Shown: piece after piece, positions 7,634-15,750 of the stretch
How the letters are laid out: every line of letters begins with the position of its first letter
Numbering within the stretch: the first letter of the stretch is position 1
Assembly: GCA_900764755.1 (NCBI GenBank)
Contig: CAAFPE010000007.1
Span: 1 to 43,209 of the forward strand
DNA: 43,209 bases
Direction of reading: 5' to 3'
DNA from: an uncultured Oscillospiraceae bacterium
GTDB lineage: Bacteria; Bacillota; Clostridia; Oscillospirales; Oscillospiraceae
Position numbers and translations under genes: made by a program
Notes under the pieces: generated by a model
Seen by the model: only the letters and a program-made list of their open reading frames with translations
Databases searched by the model: none
What the model was told of the DNA's origin: nothing

Positions 7634-7680
7634 CCTAACAAAAATGAACCACGCGCCCGGGCGTGCGAGGCTAAAAAACC

Positions 7681-7709
7681 TTGCATTTCGGATATAAATG
7701 GGGTATAAT
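7681..7709 (+). promoter_or_regulatory. Internal sigma-A promoter driving rpsH onward
   Basis: TTGCAT (7681-7686) and a perfect TATAAT (7704-7709) are separated by 17 bases, inside the break between rpsZ and rpsH. Transcription would begin near 7716 and run through the rest of the spc and alpha genes. Confidence 0.8.
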
Positions 7710-7715
7710 CAAGTG

Positions 7716-7976
7716 CTTGCGCGCCCAGGGCCCTGAAAATAGGGCACACCCGGCGCCGTGGGCGAAGGCCCAGACCCGTAATTCGGGGAGAATTTTCCCG
7801 GTTTACGGGGTTTGCGCGTTCAAACCAGTTTGGTCAGATCCGCTTCGGCGGTTTTGATAATCGCGCCAATGGCGCAAAGGCGGTCAACAGGTCGGAGAGA
7901 TTGCCTGCTCCCCGATACCTTACCGCCTGTACCGGCACGGAAACGGCCGGTAATCTGTAAGAGGAGGTAAATACTC
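7716..7976 (+). promoter_or_regulatory. Structured leader of the rpsH transcript
   Basis: The 260-base leader can fold into several hairpins. The best are GCCC/GGGC near 7730-7745, a long arm CCCGTAA...TTACGGG (about 7775-7808) with an inner CGGGGA/TTTCCCG, the tetraloop hairpin CCGC-TTCG-GCGG (about 7840-7851) followed by TTTT, and GCGCC-AAT-GGCGC (about 7863-7875). S8 autoregulates the spc operon in E. coli, so an S8 or other ribosomal-protein site is a reasonable guess but unproven. Confidence 0.5.
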
Positions 7977-8375
7977 ATGCACATCACGGATCCCATTGCG
8001 GATATGCTCACCCGCATCCGCAACGCGAACAACGCCAAGCATGACACGGTGGACGTCCCTGCTTCCAACATGAAGAAGTCCATCGCCCAGATCCTGCTGG
8101 AGGAGGGCTACATTAAGAACTTCCAGCTGATCGACGACGGCACCCAGGGCGTTATCCGCGTCACTCTGAAGTACGGCGCCGGTAAGGAAAAGGTCATCTC
8201 CGGCCTGCGCCGCGTGTCCAAGCCCGGCCTGCGCGTGTATGCCGGCGCGGACGAGCTGCCCAAGGTTCTGCGCGGCCTGGGCATCGCCATCGTGTCCACT
8301 TCCAAGGGCGTTATGACCGACAAGAAGGCCCGCGAGGCCCATGTCGGCGGCGAAGTCCTGGCATTTGTCTGGTAA
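7977..8375 (+). CDS. rpsH: 30S ribosomal protein S8
   Basis: The 132-residue product has ITDPIADMLTRIRNANNAKH at its start and the C-terminal block STSKGVMTDKKAREAHVGGE, the S8 signature. S8 binds the central domain of 16S rRNA and in E. coli represses the spc operon. The ATG follows AGAGGAGG. It is the first gene after the internal promoter at 7681-7709. Confidence 0.98.
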   Translation: MHITDPIADMLTRIRNANNAKHDTVDVPASNMKKSIAQILLEEGYIKNFQLIDDGTQGVIRVTLKYGAGKEKVISGLRRVSKPGLRVYAGADELPKVLRGLGIAIVSTSKGVMTDKKAREAHVGGEVLAFVW

Positions 8376-8389
8376 GGAGGGTTATAGGA

Positions 8390-8935
8390 ATGTCTAGAAT
8401 TGGTAGAGCTCCTATCGCCGTCCCTGCCGGCGTGGAGGTTAAGATCGAGGCGAACAATGTCGTGACCGTCAAGGGCCCCAAGGGCACCATGACCCGGCAG
8501 TTCCACCCCAACATGAAGATCGAGCAGGAGGGTGAGGTCATCCACGTCACCCGTCCCAACGACGCCAAGGAGAACCGCTCCCTCCACGGCCTGACCCGCA
8601 CCCTGGTCCACAACATGGTGGTGGGTGTGACTGAGGGCTATAAGAAGGAGCTGGATGTCAACGGTGTCGGTTACCGTGTGGCCAAGGAGGGTAACAAGCT
8701 GGTCATGAACCTGGGCTTCTCCCATCAGGTCATCATGGAGGAGATCGAGGGCATCACCATCGAGGTCCCCGGCCCCAACAAGATCATCATTCACGGCTGC
8801 GATAAGCAGAAGGTGGGCCAGTTTGCTGCCGAAGTGAGAGAGAAGCGTCCCCCTGAGCCTTACAAGGGCAAGGGTATCAAGTATACTGACGAGGTCATCC
8901 GCCGCAAGGCTGGTAAGACCGGCGCCAAGAAGTAA
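8390..8935 (+). CDS. rplF: 50S ribosomal protein L6
   Basis: The 181-residue product has two related L6 domains and the signature RPPEPYKGKGIKYTDEVIRR near the C-terminus. L6 lies near the sarcin-ricin loop and helps bind elongation factors. AAGGAGGG precedes the ATG, 14 bases after rpsH. Confidence 0.98.
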   Translation: MSRIGRAPIAVPAGVEVKIEANNVVTVKGPKGTMTRQFHPNMKIEQEGEVIHVTRPNDAKENRSLHGLTRTLVHNMVVGVTEGYKKELDVNGVGYRVAKEGNKLVMNLGFSHQVIMEEIEGITIEVPGPNKIIIHGCDKQKVGQFAAEVREKRPPEPYKGKGIKYTDEVIRRKAGKTGAKK

Positions 8936-8952
8936 GAAGGAGGTGTGCCACT

Positions 8953-9312
8953 ATGATCAACAGACCCGATACTCGTTCCCAGCGCATCAAGCGCCACAAG
9001 CGCGTGCGTGCTAAGATTTCCGGCACGCCCGAGCGTCCCCGCCTGAACGTGTTCCGCAGCGAGACCAACATCTACGCCCAGATCATTGACGATGTGACCG
9101 GCAAGACTCTGGTCTCCGCTTCTTCCCTGGAGAAGGACTTCTCCTGCGAGGGCACCAAGACCGACGCCGCCAAGAAGGTGGGCGTCACCGTGGCCGAGCG
9201 TGCCAAGGCGAAGGGCATCGACACCGTGGTGTTCGACCGCGGCGGCTATGTGTACCATGGCCGTGTCAAGGCTCTGGCCGAGGGCGCCCGTGAGGGCGGC
9301 CTGCAGTTCTAA
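8953..9312 (+). CDS. rplR: 50S ribosomal protein L18
   Basis: The 119-residue product has a basic N-terminus (RSQRIKRHKRVRAKISGT) and the block RPRLNVFRSETNIYAQIIDD typical of L18. With L5 it carries 5S rRNA into the large subunit. AAGGAGG precedes the ATG; rpsE follows after 17 bases. Confidence 0.97.
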   Translation: MINRPDTRSQRIKRHKRVRAKISGTPERPRLNVFRSETNIYAQIIDDVTGKTLVSASSLEKDFSCEGTKTDAAKKVGVTVAERAKAKGIDTVVFDRGGYVYHGRVKALAEGAREGGLQF

Positions 9313-9329
9313 GGGAGGAGGAAACGACA

Positions 9330-9830
9330 ATGGCTAGATTTGAGAGAGAACCCAGCGAGTTCGTGGAGAAGCTCGTTTCCCTGAACCGCGTATCCAAGAC
9401 CGTCAAGGGCGGCCGCATCTTTAAGTTCGCTGCTCTGATGGTGGTGGGCGACGAGAAGGGCCGCGTGGGCTTCGGCCTGGGTAAGGCCTCCGAGGTGCCC
9501 GAGGCCATCCGCAAGGGCATCGAGGATGCCAAGAAGAACATGATCACTGTGTCCCTGTCCGGCACCACCATCCCCCATGAGGTGATCGGTGAGTTCGGCG
9601 CCGGCCGCGTGCTGATGAAGCCCGCCGCCCCCGGTACCGGTGTCATCGCCGGCGGTGCGGTCCGTGCCGTGCTGGAAGCGGTCGGCATCAAGGACATCTA
9701 CACCAAGTGCCTGCGCTCCAACAATCCGCAGAACGTGGTCTCCGCTGCTTTTGAGGGCCTGAAGTCCCTGAGAAGCCCCGAGGAGGTCGCCCGCATCCGC
9801 GGCAAGAGCGTGGACGAGATCTTGGGTTAA
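9330..9830 (+). CDS. rpsE: 30S ribosomal protein S5
   Basis: The 166-residue product has the double-stranded RNA-binding-like N-terminal domain (SLNRVSKTVKGGRIFKFAALMVVGD) and the GRVGFGLGKASEVPEAIRKG block. S5 contributes to decoding accuracy and mRNA unwinding at the entry site. GGGAGGAGG precedes the ATG. Confidence 0.98.
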   Translation: MARFEREPSEFVEKLVSLNRVSKTVKGGRIFKFAALMVVGDEKGRVGFGLGKASEVPEAIRKGIEDAKKNMITVSLSGTTIPHEVIGEFGAGRVLMKPAAPGTGVIAGGAVRAVLEAVGIKDIYTKCLRSNNPQNVVSAAFEGLKSLRSPEEVARIRGKSVDEILG

Positions 9831-9844
9831 GGAGGGCGTTCACA

Positions 9845-10027
9845 ATGGCTAATCTGAACATCAAGCTGGTCAAGAGCCTGAACGGCCGCATCGCCAAGCA
9901 CAAGGCGAACGCCGAGGCTCTGGGCCTTCATAAGATCGGCGATACCACCGTGCAGCCCGACAATGCGGCTACCCGGGGCAAAATCGCTCACATCGGCTAC
10001 CTGCTCCAGGTGACCGAGGAAAACTAA
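9845..10027 (+). CDS. rpmD: 50S ribosomal protein L30
   Basis: This is a 60-residue protein with the L30 motif ANLNIKLVKSLNGRIAKHKA and LGLHKIGDTTVQPDNAATRG. It is a small peripheral large-subunit protein, placed between rpsE and rplO as in most bacteria. AAGGAGGG lies upstream. Confidence 0.97.
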   Translation: MANLNIKLVKSLNGRIAKHKANAEALGLHKIGDTTVQPDNAATRGKIAHIGYLLQVTEEN

Positions 10028-10043
10028 GAGGAGGCGCGAGACA

Positions 10044-10484
10044 ATGAATCTGCATGAACTCTCCCCCGCCGCCGGCTCCAACACCAAGGCGTACCGCAAG
10101 GGCCGCGGCGAGGGCTCCGGAAACGGAAAGACCGCCGGCCGCGGCCAGAAGGGCCAGTGGTCCCGCTCTGGCGGCGGCGTCCGCGTCGGCTTTGAGGGCG
10201 GCCAGATGCCTCTGGCCCGCCGCCTGCCCAAGCGCGGTTTCCACAACATTTTCGCCAAGCCCCTGGAGGCTGTGAATGTATCTGTCCTTGAGAAGTTCGA
10301 GGACGGCGCTGTGGTCAACGCCCAGGCACTGTTGGAGAAGGGCATCCTCTCCAAGTGCGAGTATGGCGTGAAGATCCTGGGCAATGGCGAGATCACTAAA
10401 AAGCTGACCGTTCAGGCTTCCGCCTTCTCCGCCTCCGCCAAGGAAAAAATCGAAGCTGCAGGTGGTAAGGTGGAGGTGGTCTGA
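10044..10484 (+). CDS. rplO: 50S ribosomal protein L15
   Basis: The 146-residue product has the L15 glycine- and lysine-rich N-terminus (GRGEGSGNGKTAGRGQKGQ) and the block GFEGGQMPLARRLPKRGF. It is a late-assembly protein contacting many 23S helices. GAGGAGG precedes the ATG. The secY start lies only 2 bases after its stop, so secY is probably read by coupled ribosomes. Confidence 0.98.
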   Translation: MNLHELSPAAGSNTKAYRKGRGEGSGNGKTAGRGQKGQWSRSGGGVRVGFEGGQMPLARRLPKRGFHNIFAKPLEAVNVSVLEKFEDGAVVNAQALLEKGILSKCEYGVKILGNGEITKKLTVQASAFSASAKEKIEAAGGKVEVV

Positions 10485-10486
10485 TT

Positions 10487-11857
10487 ATGATCAAGACCGT
10501 CCGGGACGCCTGGAAGATCCCTGAGCTGCGCAAGAAGATCCTGTTTACCATCTTCGCGCTGCTGATTTTCCGCCTGGGCGCCGCCATCCCTGTCCCCTAT
10601 ATCAACTCCAAGGAGTTGGAGGTCTATCTGGCCGCTCAGAGCGGCACCATCCTGGGCCTGATGAACGCCATGAGCGGTTCGGCCTTCTCTATGGCCACCC
10701 TCTTTGCCCTGTCCATTCAGCCCTATATCAACAGCTCCATCATCATCCAGCTGCTCACCGTAGCCATCCCCGCTCTGGAGCGTATGGCCAAGGAGGGCGG
10801 CGAGGAGGGCCGCAAGAAGATTGCCTCCATCACCCGTTATACCACTGTGGCCATCGGCCTGATTCAGGGCTTCGGCTATTACACCCTGATCAACAGTTAC
10901 GGTCTGGTGGATACGGAGGGGCTGCCTGCTCTGTGGGTCGGGCTTGTGATCGTCCTGTCCTTCACTGCCGGCTCTGCCTTCCTGATGTGGCTGGGTGAGC
11001 AGATCACCGAGTTCGGCATCGGAAACGGCATCTCCATCATCCTGTTTGCCGGCATCGTCTCCCGGTTCCCCCACATGGTCAGCGATGTCTACCGCGGCGT
11101 CACCGCCTGGATGGACCCCCTGACCCAGGAGGAGTTCACCGCCATGAACTGGAGCGAGGCCCAGATCGCCGCCTACCAGAAGAGCCTGCTGGCCCCCTGG
11201 ATGGTCGCGGTCGTGCTGCTGGGTATGCTGGCTCTGGTAGTGTTCATCGTGTTCATTTCCAACGCCGAGCGCCGCCTTCCTGTGCAGTATGCCAAGCGGG
11301 TGGTGGGCCGGAAGATGTACGGTGGACAGTCCACTCACATCCCCATCAAGGTGAATATGAGCGGTGTCATGCCCATCATCTTTGCCCAGTCCATCGCCTC
11401 CCTCCCCGCTACCATCGGCGCCTTCGCCGGCTGGACGCTGGAGAGTCAGGGCTTTGGCGGCGGCTTGATGCGGCTGTTCGATACCAGCAAGCCCTTTTAC
11501 AGCGTGCTGTACTTCCTGCTGATCGTGGGCTTCAGCTATTTCTACTCCACCATGCAGTTCAACCCCATTGAGGTGGCCAACAACCTGAAGAAGAACGGCG
11601 GCTTCATCCCCGGCTTCCGTCCTGGCAAGCCCACCGCTGACTTCATTCTGAAGGTGCTGAACAAGATCACCATGTTCGGTGCCCTCTACCTGTCGGTGAT
11701 CGCCATTGCGCCGATCATTACCGGTAACCTCTTTGGATACAGCTCCCTGGCCATCGGCGGCACCTCCGTGATCATTGTGGTGGGCGTCGCCCTGGAGACC
11801 GTGAAGCAGATGGAGGCCCAGATGCTGATGCGGCACTATAAGGGCTTCCTGGAGTAA
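10487..11857 (+). CDS. secY: Protein translocase subunit SecY
   Basis: This 456-residue membrane protein is the pore of the Sec translocon, working with SecE, SecG and SecA. About ten hydrophobic helices are visible. The conserved blocks LFALSIQPYINSSIIIQLL, GNGISIILFAGI, ERRLPVQYAKR and the C-terminal cytosolic loop NGGFIPGFRPGKPTADF are present. The gene has the normal spc position after rplO, and its ribosome binding site lies inside the rplO 3' end. Confidence 0.98.
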   Translation: MIKTVRDAWKIPELRKKILFTIFALLIFRLGAAIPVPYINSKELEVYLAAQSGTILGLMNAMSGSAFSMATLFALSIQPYINSSIIIQLLTVAIPALERMAKEGGEEGRKKIASITRYTTVAIGLIQGFGYYTLINSYGLVDTEGLPALWVGLVIVLSFTAGSAFLMWLGEQITEFGIGNGISIILFAGIVSRFPHMVSDVYRGVTAWMDPLTQEEFTAMNWSEAQIAAYQKSLLAPWMVAVVLLGMLALVVFIVFISNAERRLPVQYAKRVVGRKMYGGQSTHIPIKVNMSGVMPIIFAQSIASLPATIGAFAGWTLESQGFGGGLMRLFDTSKPFYSVLYFLLIVGFSYFYSTMQFNPIEVANNLKKNGGFIPGFRPGKPTADFILKVLNKITMFGALYLSVIAIAPIITGNLFGYSSLAIGGTSVIIVVGVALETVKQMEAQMLMRHYKGFLE

Positions 11858-11877
11858 GGGTGGGAGATGTCACAGTT

Positions 11878-12516
11878 ATGGGTATGAAACTGATCCTGCT
11901 GGGTGCGCCCGGTGCGGGAAAAGGCACCCAGGCAGAGGTCCTCTGCCAAAAGTTGGGGATCCCCACCATATCCACCGGAAATATTTTACGCGCGGCCATT
12001 CAGGAGGGTACTCCGGTCGGACTCCAGGCCAAGTCTTTCATGGACGCGGGCAAGCTGGTTCCTGACGAAGTGATCATCCAGATCGTGGCGCAGCGCATCG
12101 CACAGCCCGACTGTGCGGCGGGCTTTATCCTGGATGGGGTGCCCCGCACCATCGCCCAGGCTGAGGCTCTGGACGCCGCGGGCATCCGGTTTGACCGGGT
12201 CATCTCCCTGGAGATCACCGATCAGGAGATCGAGGAGCGAATGTCCGGCCGCCGGGTGTGCAGCAAGTGCGGCGCGTCTTTCCACGTCCATGCCCGTCCC
12301 ACCAAGACCGAGGGCGTGTGCGACAACTGCGGCGGCCCCGTGGTCCAGCGGGATGATGACAAGCCGGAAACGGTGCGTCACCGCTTGGAGGTCTACCACC
12401 AGCAGACAGAGCCTCTGAAGGGCTTTTACCAGGCTAAGGGCCTGTTGACTCTGGTGGAGAACCGCCCCACCATTGAGGCTACCACACAGGCGATCATGGA
12501 GGTGCTGCAATTTTGA
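11878..12516 (+). CDS. adk: Adenylate kinase, zinc-lid form
   Basis: Adenylate kinase converts AMP and ATP to two ADP. The P-loop GAPGAGKGT is at the N-terminus. The lid carries a Cys4 zinc site (CSKC and CDNC) typical of Gram-positive enzymes. The usual DGFPRT motif reads DGVPRT, a small departure. Of the possible starts, a GTG at 11860 lacks a site of its own. ATG at 11878 (MGMKLILLG) lies 11 bases after GGGAG and is preferred; ATG 11884 is a further alternative. The product has 212 residues. Confidence 0.96.
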   Translation: MGMKLILLGAPGAGKGTQAEVLCQKLGIPTISTGNILRAAIQEGTPVGLQAKSFMDAGKLVPDEVIIQIVAQRIAQPDCAAGFILDGVPRTIAQAEALDAAGIRFDRVISLEITDQEIEERMSGRRVCSKCGASFHVHARPTKTEGVCDNCGGPVVQRDDDKPETVRHRLEVYHQQTEPLKGFYQAKGLLTLVENRPTIEATTQAIMEVLQF

Positions 12517-12527
12517 AGGGCATTGAA

Positions 12528-13292
12528 ATGATTTCCATTAAGTCTCCCCGTGAGATCGAGGCCATGCGCAGGGCCGGGCGGATCACCGCCCAGGCCCGGG
12601 CCCTGGCCGGCTCCATGGTGGCTCCCGGGGTCACCACCCACGAGATCGACACGGCGGTGCGCCGGTTCATCGAGAGCCACGGCGCAAAGCCCTCCTTCCT
12701 GGGCTATGGCGGCTACCCCGGCTCTGCCTGCATCTCGGTCAATGACGAGGTGATCCACGGTATTCCCGGTCCCCGAAAACTCCAGGAGGGCGACATCGTC
12801 AGTGTGGATGTTGGCGCTTTCATCGGCGGGTTCCACGGGGACTGTGCCGCCACCTACGCCTGCGGCACTATCAGCGCTGAGGCGGAGAAGCTCATTGCTG
12901 TGACCCAGCAGAGCTTCTGGGAGGGCATCAAGATGGCCCGTCAGGGCTGCCGGGTGTCCGACATCGGCCACGCGGTCCAGGCTTATGTAGAGGCCAACGG
13001 CTTCTCCGTGGTTCGGGACTATGTGGGCCACGGCGTAGGCAGCAAGCTCCACGAGGCCCCCGAGGTCCGCAATTTCGGACCGGCGGGACATGGGCCCCGG
13101 CTTCAGCCGGGCATGACCATTGCGGTGGAGCCCATGGTCAACGTGGGGACCTGGCAGATCAAGGTTCTGCCTGACGGCTGGACCGTCAAAACGCTGGACG
13201 GCTCTCTGGCCGCCCATTATGAAAACACGATCCTCATCACCGAAGGTGACGCCGAGGTCCTCACAGTCACCGAGGATGGAGCCTATGTTTGA
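12528..13292 (+). CDS. map: Methionine aminopeptidase, type I
   Basis: The enzyme removes the initiator methionine from new proteins. The two-metal site is complete: NDEVIHGIPG (His), SVDVGAF and HGDCAATYA (two Asp), GHGVGSKLHE (His), AVEPMVN (Glu) and the late Glu in ENTILI. The ATG at 12528 (MISIKSPREIE) follows GAAGGG. A TTG at 12513, overlapping the adk stop, is an unlikely alternative. The product has 254 residues, the plain type I length without an N-terminal zinc domain. Confidence 0.96.
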   Translation: MISIKSPREIEAMRRAGRITAQARALAGSMVAPGVTTHEIDTAVRRFIESHGAKPSFLGYGGYPGSACISVNDEVIHGIPGPRKLQEGDIVSVDVGAFIGGFHGDCAATYACGTISAEAEKLIAVTQQSFWEGIKMARQGCRVSDIGHAVQAYVEANGFSVVRDYVGHGVGSKLHEAPEVRNFGPAGHGPRLQPGMTIAVEPMVNVGTWQIKVLPDGWTVKTLDGSLAAHYENTILITEGDAEVLTVTEDGAYV

Positions 13293-13584
13293 TTACACGG
13301 GCCAAATCGTCCAGGCGACCGCCGGACGGGACAAGGGCGGTGTGTTCTGCGTCGTTGGCATGGACCAGCATCAGGATCGACTGCTGCTGGCAGACGGGAA
13401 GCGGAGAAAGGTCTCCCGGCCAAAGGCAAAGAAGCTGGGCCATGTACGGCAGCTGGCCGGGGCCCAGCAGGAGTATGACCACCCGGCCATCCAGAAGCTG
13501 AGACAAGGGGAAACGGTATCAGACCGAGAACTGAGAAGGGCGCTGGCCGCCTTCAAGGAGGGAATCACGCTTGGCGAAAGATGA
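13285..13584 (+). CDS. KOW-domain RNA-binding protein (L14e/L6e/L27e-like)
   Basis: This is a small basic protein of about 99 residues. Its N-terminus, YTGQIVQATAGRDKGGVFCVVG, is a KOW motif like that of archaeal and eukaryotic L14e. A gene of this kind sits between map and infA in many Firmicutes and is thought to bind ribosomal RNA, but its exact job is not established. It overlaps the map stop by 8 bases and the infA start by 14, so all three are tightly coupled. ATG 13276 is an alternative start. Confidence 0.85.
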   Translation: MFDYTGQIVQATAGRDKGGVFCVVGMDQHQDRLLLADGKRRKVSRPKAKKLGHVRQLAGAQQEYDHPAIQKLRQGETVSDRELRRALAAFKEGITLGER

Positions 13585-13789
13585 TATGATCGAGCTGGAG
13601 GGAGTCGTCACGGAATCCCTGCCCAACACCACATTCCATGTGGACATTGGGAACGGACACATCATCCTGGCACATATTTCCGGCAAGCTGCGCATGAACT
13701 TCATCCGCATCCTGCCGGGCGACAAGGTGACTGTACAGATGTCACCCTACGACCTCACCCGAGGCCGTATTACCTGGCGTTCTAAGTAA
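13571..13789 (+). CDS. infA: Translation initiation factor IF-1
   Basis: The 72-residue OB-fold protein is IF-1, which blocks the A site during initiation. The blocks IELEGVVTESLPNTTFHVDI and GKLRMNFIRILPGDKVTV are diagnostic. The start is a TTG at 13571, giving the expected N-terminus AKDDMIELEG, with AAGGAGGG 8 bases upstream. The start lies inside the 3' end of the KOW gene. A rare start codon for a major factor may limit its output. Confidence 0.95.
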   Translation: MAKDDMIELEGVVTESLPNTTFHVDIGNGHIILAHISGKLRMNFIRILPGDKVTVQMSPYDLTRGRITWRSK

Positions 13790-13799
13790 CTATTAACGA

Positions 13800-13985
13800 C
13801 CGCGCTGTCACAGGCTGGTTCCTCTGGAGCCTTGCCTCCGGGGAATCCGTTCCCTCAGCGGCCGCAGGCCGCCCCAAAGCGAAGCCCAGCGAAGCGGGTT
13901 CGCTTTGGAGAGGAGGAGCAGCGAAGCGAGCGAACATTCAGCCAAGGCTGGATGTGAGCGATGCGAAGCTTGTGACAACGACGGG
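13800..13985. repeat. GC-rich intergenic repeat element, copy A
   Basis: The stretch is dense in inverted repeats: AAAGCGAA/TTCGCTTT near 13875-13906, GCGGCC/GGCCGC near 13858-13872 and CAGCC-AAG-GCTG near 13939-13950. It contains GAGGAGCAGCGAAGCGAGCG. A related stretch lies downstream of rplQ (17400-17545), with the same GCCGCAGGC-GCCCC core and GGAGCAGC...GAGCG end. No gene is supported on either strand. Confidence 0.5.
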
Positions 13986-14017
13986 GCCATTCAGGCATTC
14001 ATCAGGAGGTTTTAACA

Positions 14018-14131
14018 ATGAAAGTCAGACCGTCCGTGAAGCCCATGTGCGAGAAGTGCAAAGTCATTAAGCGCAAGGGCAAAGTCATGGTAATTTGCGA
14101 AAACCCCAAGCATAAGCAGAGACAAGGTTAA
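14018..14131 (+). CDS. rpmJ: 50S ribosomal protein L36, zinc form
   Basis: The 37-residue protein reads MKVRPSVKPMCEKC at its start and ends HKQRQG. The zinc ligands C11, C14, C27 and H33 of the C+ type are all present. L36 is a late-binding protein of the large subunit. CAGGAGG is upstream of the ATG, and rpsM follows after 18 bases, the usual order infA-rpmJ-rpsM. Confidence 0.97.
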   Translation: MKVRPSVKPMCEKCKVIKRKGKVMVICENPKHKQRQG

Positions 14132-14149
14132 TTGGAGGTGCTGTAATAA

Positions 14150-14518
14150 ATGGCTCGTATTGCCGGTATTGACCTGCCGAAGGAGAAAAGAATTGAGATC
14201 GGCCTCACTTATATCTACGGCATTGGGCGCACCAGCGCCAACAAGATCCTGGCCCAGGCCGGGATCAGCCCCGACGTCCGTGTGAAGGATCTGTCCGAGG
14301 AGGACGAGGCAAAGCTGCGCGAGATCATTGGCCACGACTATACCGTTGAGGGTGATCTGCGCCGCAACGTAGCAATGGACATCAAGCGGCTGACCGAGAT
14401 CGGCTGCTACCGCGGCATCCGCCACCGTAAGGGGCTGCCTGTCCGCGGCCAGCGTTCCAAGACGAACGCCCGTACCCGCAAGGGTCCCAAGCGTACCGTC
14501 GCCAACAAGAAGAAGTAA
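14150..14518 (+). CDS. rpsM: 30S ribosomal protein S13
   Basis: At 122 residues this is a normal-length S13, beginning MARIAGIDLPKEKRIEIGLT and ending in the basic tail GQRSKTNARTRKGPKRTVAN. It forms intersubunit bridges and contacts P-site tRNA. It is the first gene of the classic alpha block. GGAGGTG lies upstream. Confidence 0.98.
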   Translation: MARIAGIDLPKEKRIEIGLTYIYGIGRTSANKILAQAGISPDVRVKDLSEEDEAKLREIIGHDYTVEGDLRRNVAMDIKRLTEIGCYRGIRHRKGLPVRGQRSKTNARTRKGPKRTVANKKK

Positions 14519-14530
14519 GGAGGGATACAC

Positions 14531-14932
14531 ATGGCTGCAAATACCAAGGGTAAGAAAGTGGTGCGCAAGCGCCGCGAGCGTAAAAACGTGGAGAAGGGCC
14601 AGGTGCATATCCGTTCCTCCTTCAATAACACGATGGTGACCGTCACCGACCTGCAGGGCAACGCCCTGTCCTGGGCCTCCTCTGGCGGCCTGGGCTTCCG
14701 CGGTTCCCGTAAGAGCACTCCTTTTGCTGCTCAGACCGCCGCTGAGACGGCCGCCAAGGCCGCCATGGAGTACGGCCTGAAGACCGTTGAGGTCTATGTC
14801 AAGGGCCCCGGCGCCGGCCGTGAGGCCGCCATCCGGGCGCTGCAGGCTGTGGGCCTGGAGGTCACCCTGATCAAGGACGTGACCCCCGTTCCCCACAACG
14901 GCTGCCGCCCCCCGAAGCGCCGTCGTGTCTGA
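14531..14932 (+). CDS. rpsK: 30S ribosomal protein S11
   Basis: The 133-residue product has HIRSSFNNTMVTVTDLQGN and the C-terminal block DVTPVPHNGCRPPKRRRV, both typical of S11. S11 shapes the platform near the E site. AAGGAGGG precedes the ATG, 12 bases after rpsM. Confidence 0.98.
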   Translation: MAANTKGKKVVRKRRERKNVEKGQVHIRSSFNNTMVTVTDLQGNALSWASSGGLGFRGSRKSTPFAAQTAAETAAKAAMEYGLKTVEVYVKGPGAGREAAIRALQAVGLEVTLIKDVTPVPHNGCRPPKRRRV

Positions 14933-14956
14933 TCTGGAAGAAGGAGGTTTTGTCAG

Positions 14957-15559
14957 ATGGCTAGAAATATGCAGCCCATCGCCAAGCGGTGCAAGGCTCT
15001 GAACCTGTCCCCTGCCGCCATGGGCTATGCCAAGAAGAATACCAATCGCAACCCCAAGGGTCAGATGCGGAAGAAGCAGTCCGAGTATGCCCTTCAGCTG
15101 ACCGAGAAGCAGAAGGTCAAGTTTGTCTACGGCGTCATGGAGAAGCAGTTCCATATGTACTATGAGAAGGCTTCCCGTATGCCCGGCAAGACCGGTGAGA
15201 ACCTGCTGACCCTGATCGAGCGCCGCCTGGACAATGTGGTGTACCGCCTGGGCTTTGCCATGACCCGCCGTGAGGCTCGTCAGCTGGTGACTCATGGCCA
15301 CTTCACCGTGAACGGCCAGCGGGTGGACATCCCCTCCTTCCTGGTGAAGGTGGGCGACGTCATCGAGGTCCGGGAGAAGAGCCGCTCCTCTGTGAAGTTC
15401 AAGCGCCTGCTGGGCGAGGATGCCGTGGTCGTTAACGTGCCCAAGTGGCTGGATCATGCGAAGAACACCCTCCAGGGTAAGGTCGTGGCTCTCCCCGCCC
15501 GGGACGACATCGACTTCCCCGTGGAAGAGCACCTCATCGTCGAGCTGTACTCTAAGTAA
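14957..15559 (+). CDS. rpsD: 30S ribosomal protein S4
   Basis: The 200-residue product is S4, which nucleates 16S rRNA assembly and in many bacteria represses the alpha operon. The S4 RNA-binding domain is clear (ERRLDNVVYRLGFAMTRREA, then VTHGHFTVNGQRVDIPSFLV). The N-terminus has a single cysteine, so the zinc site of the C+ form is absent. AAGGAGG lies upstream of the ATG. A 191-base structured gap follows before rpoA. Confidence 0.97.
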   Translation: MARNMQPIAKRCKALNLSPAAMGYAKKNTNRNPKGQMRKKQSEYALQLTEKQKVKFVYGVMEKQFHMYYEKASRMPGKTGENLLTLIERRLDNVVYRLGFAMTRREARQLVTHGHFTVNGQRVDIPSFLVKVGDVIEVREKSRSSVKFKRLLGEDAVVVNVPKWLDHAKNTLQGKVVALPARDDIDFPVEEHLIVELYSK

Positions 15560-15573
15560 GAAACGAGATCTGC

Positions 15574-15613
15574 GGGCCTCCGGTCTGGCCGATTTTGGTC
15601 AGACCGAAGGCCC
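15574..15613 (+). promoter_or_regulatory. Strong hairpin in the rpsD-rpoA spacer
   Basis: The long stem pairs GGGCCT..CGGTCTG (15574-15587) with CAGACCG..AGGCCC (15600-15613) around a loop containing GATTTT. A second small hairpin (ACCCG/CGGGT) follows near 15628-15645. There is no T run directly after the main stem, so a protective, processing or protein-binding role is more likely than termination. Confidence 0.5.
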
Positions 15614-15750
15614 CGGGGTGTCTTTAAAACCCGTGTTCCGCGGGTCCTGGGGCCTCCCCAAGCAGTCAGACTTAGAACGACCCTCAGATATTGGTGAGCT
15701 GAATCAGACGGCCTAGCCCGCCGTCGAGAAAAGGAGGGTATCATAGCATT

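Noticed and set aside
13808..13990. Small minus-strand frame between infA and rpmJ
   Set aside because: It lies wholly inside the repeat element with several palindromes. Such frames arise wherever this kind of repeat occurs, and there is no ribosome binding site.
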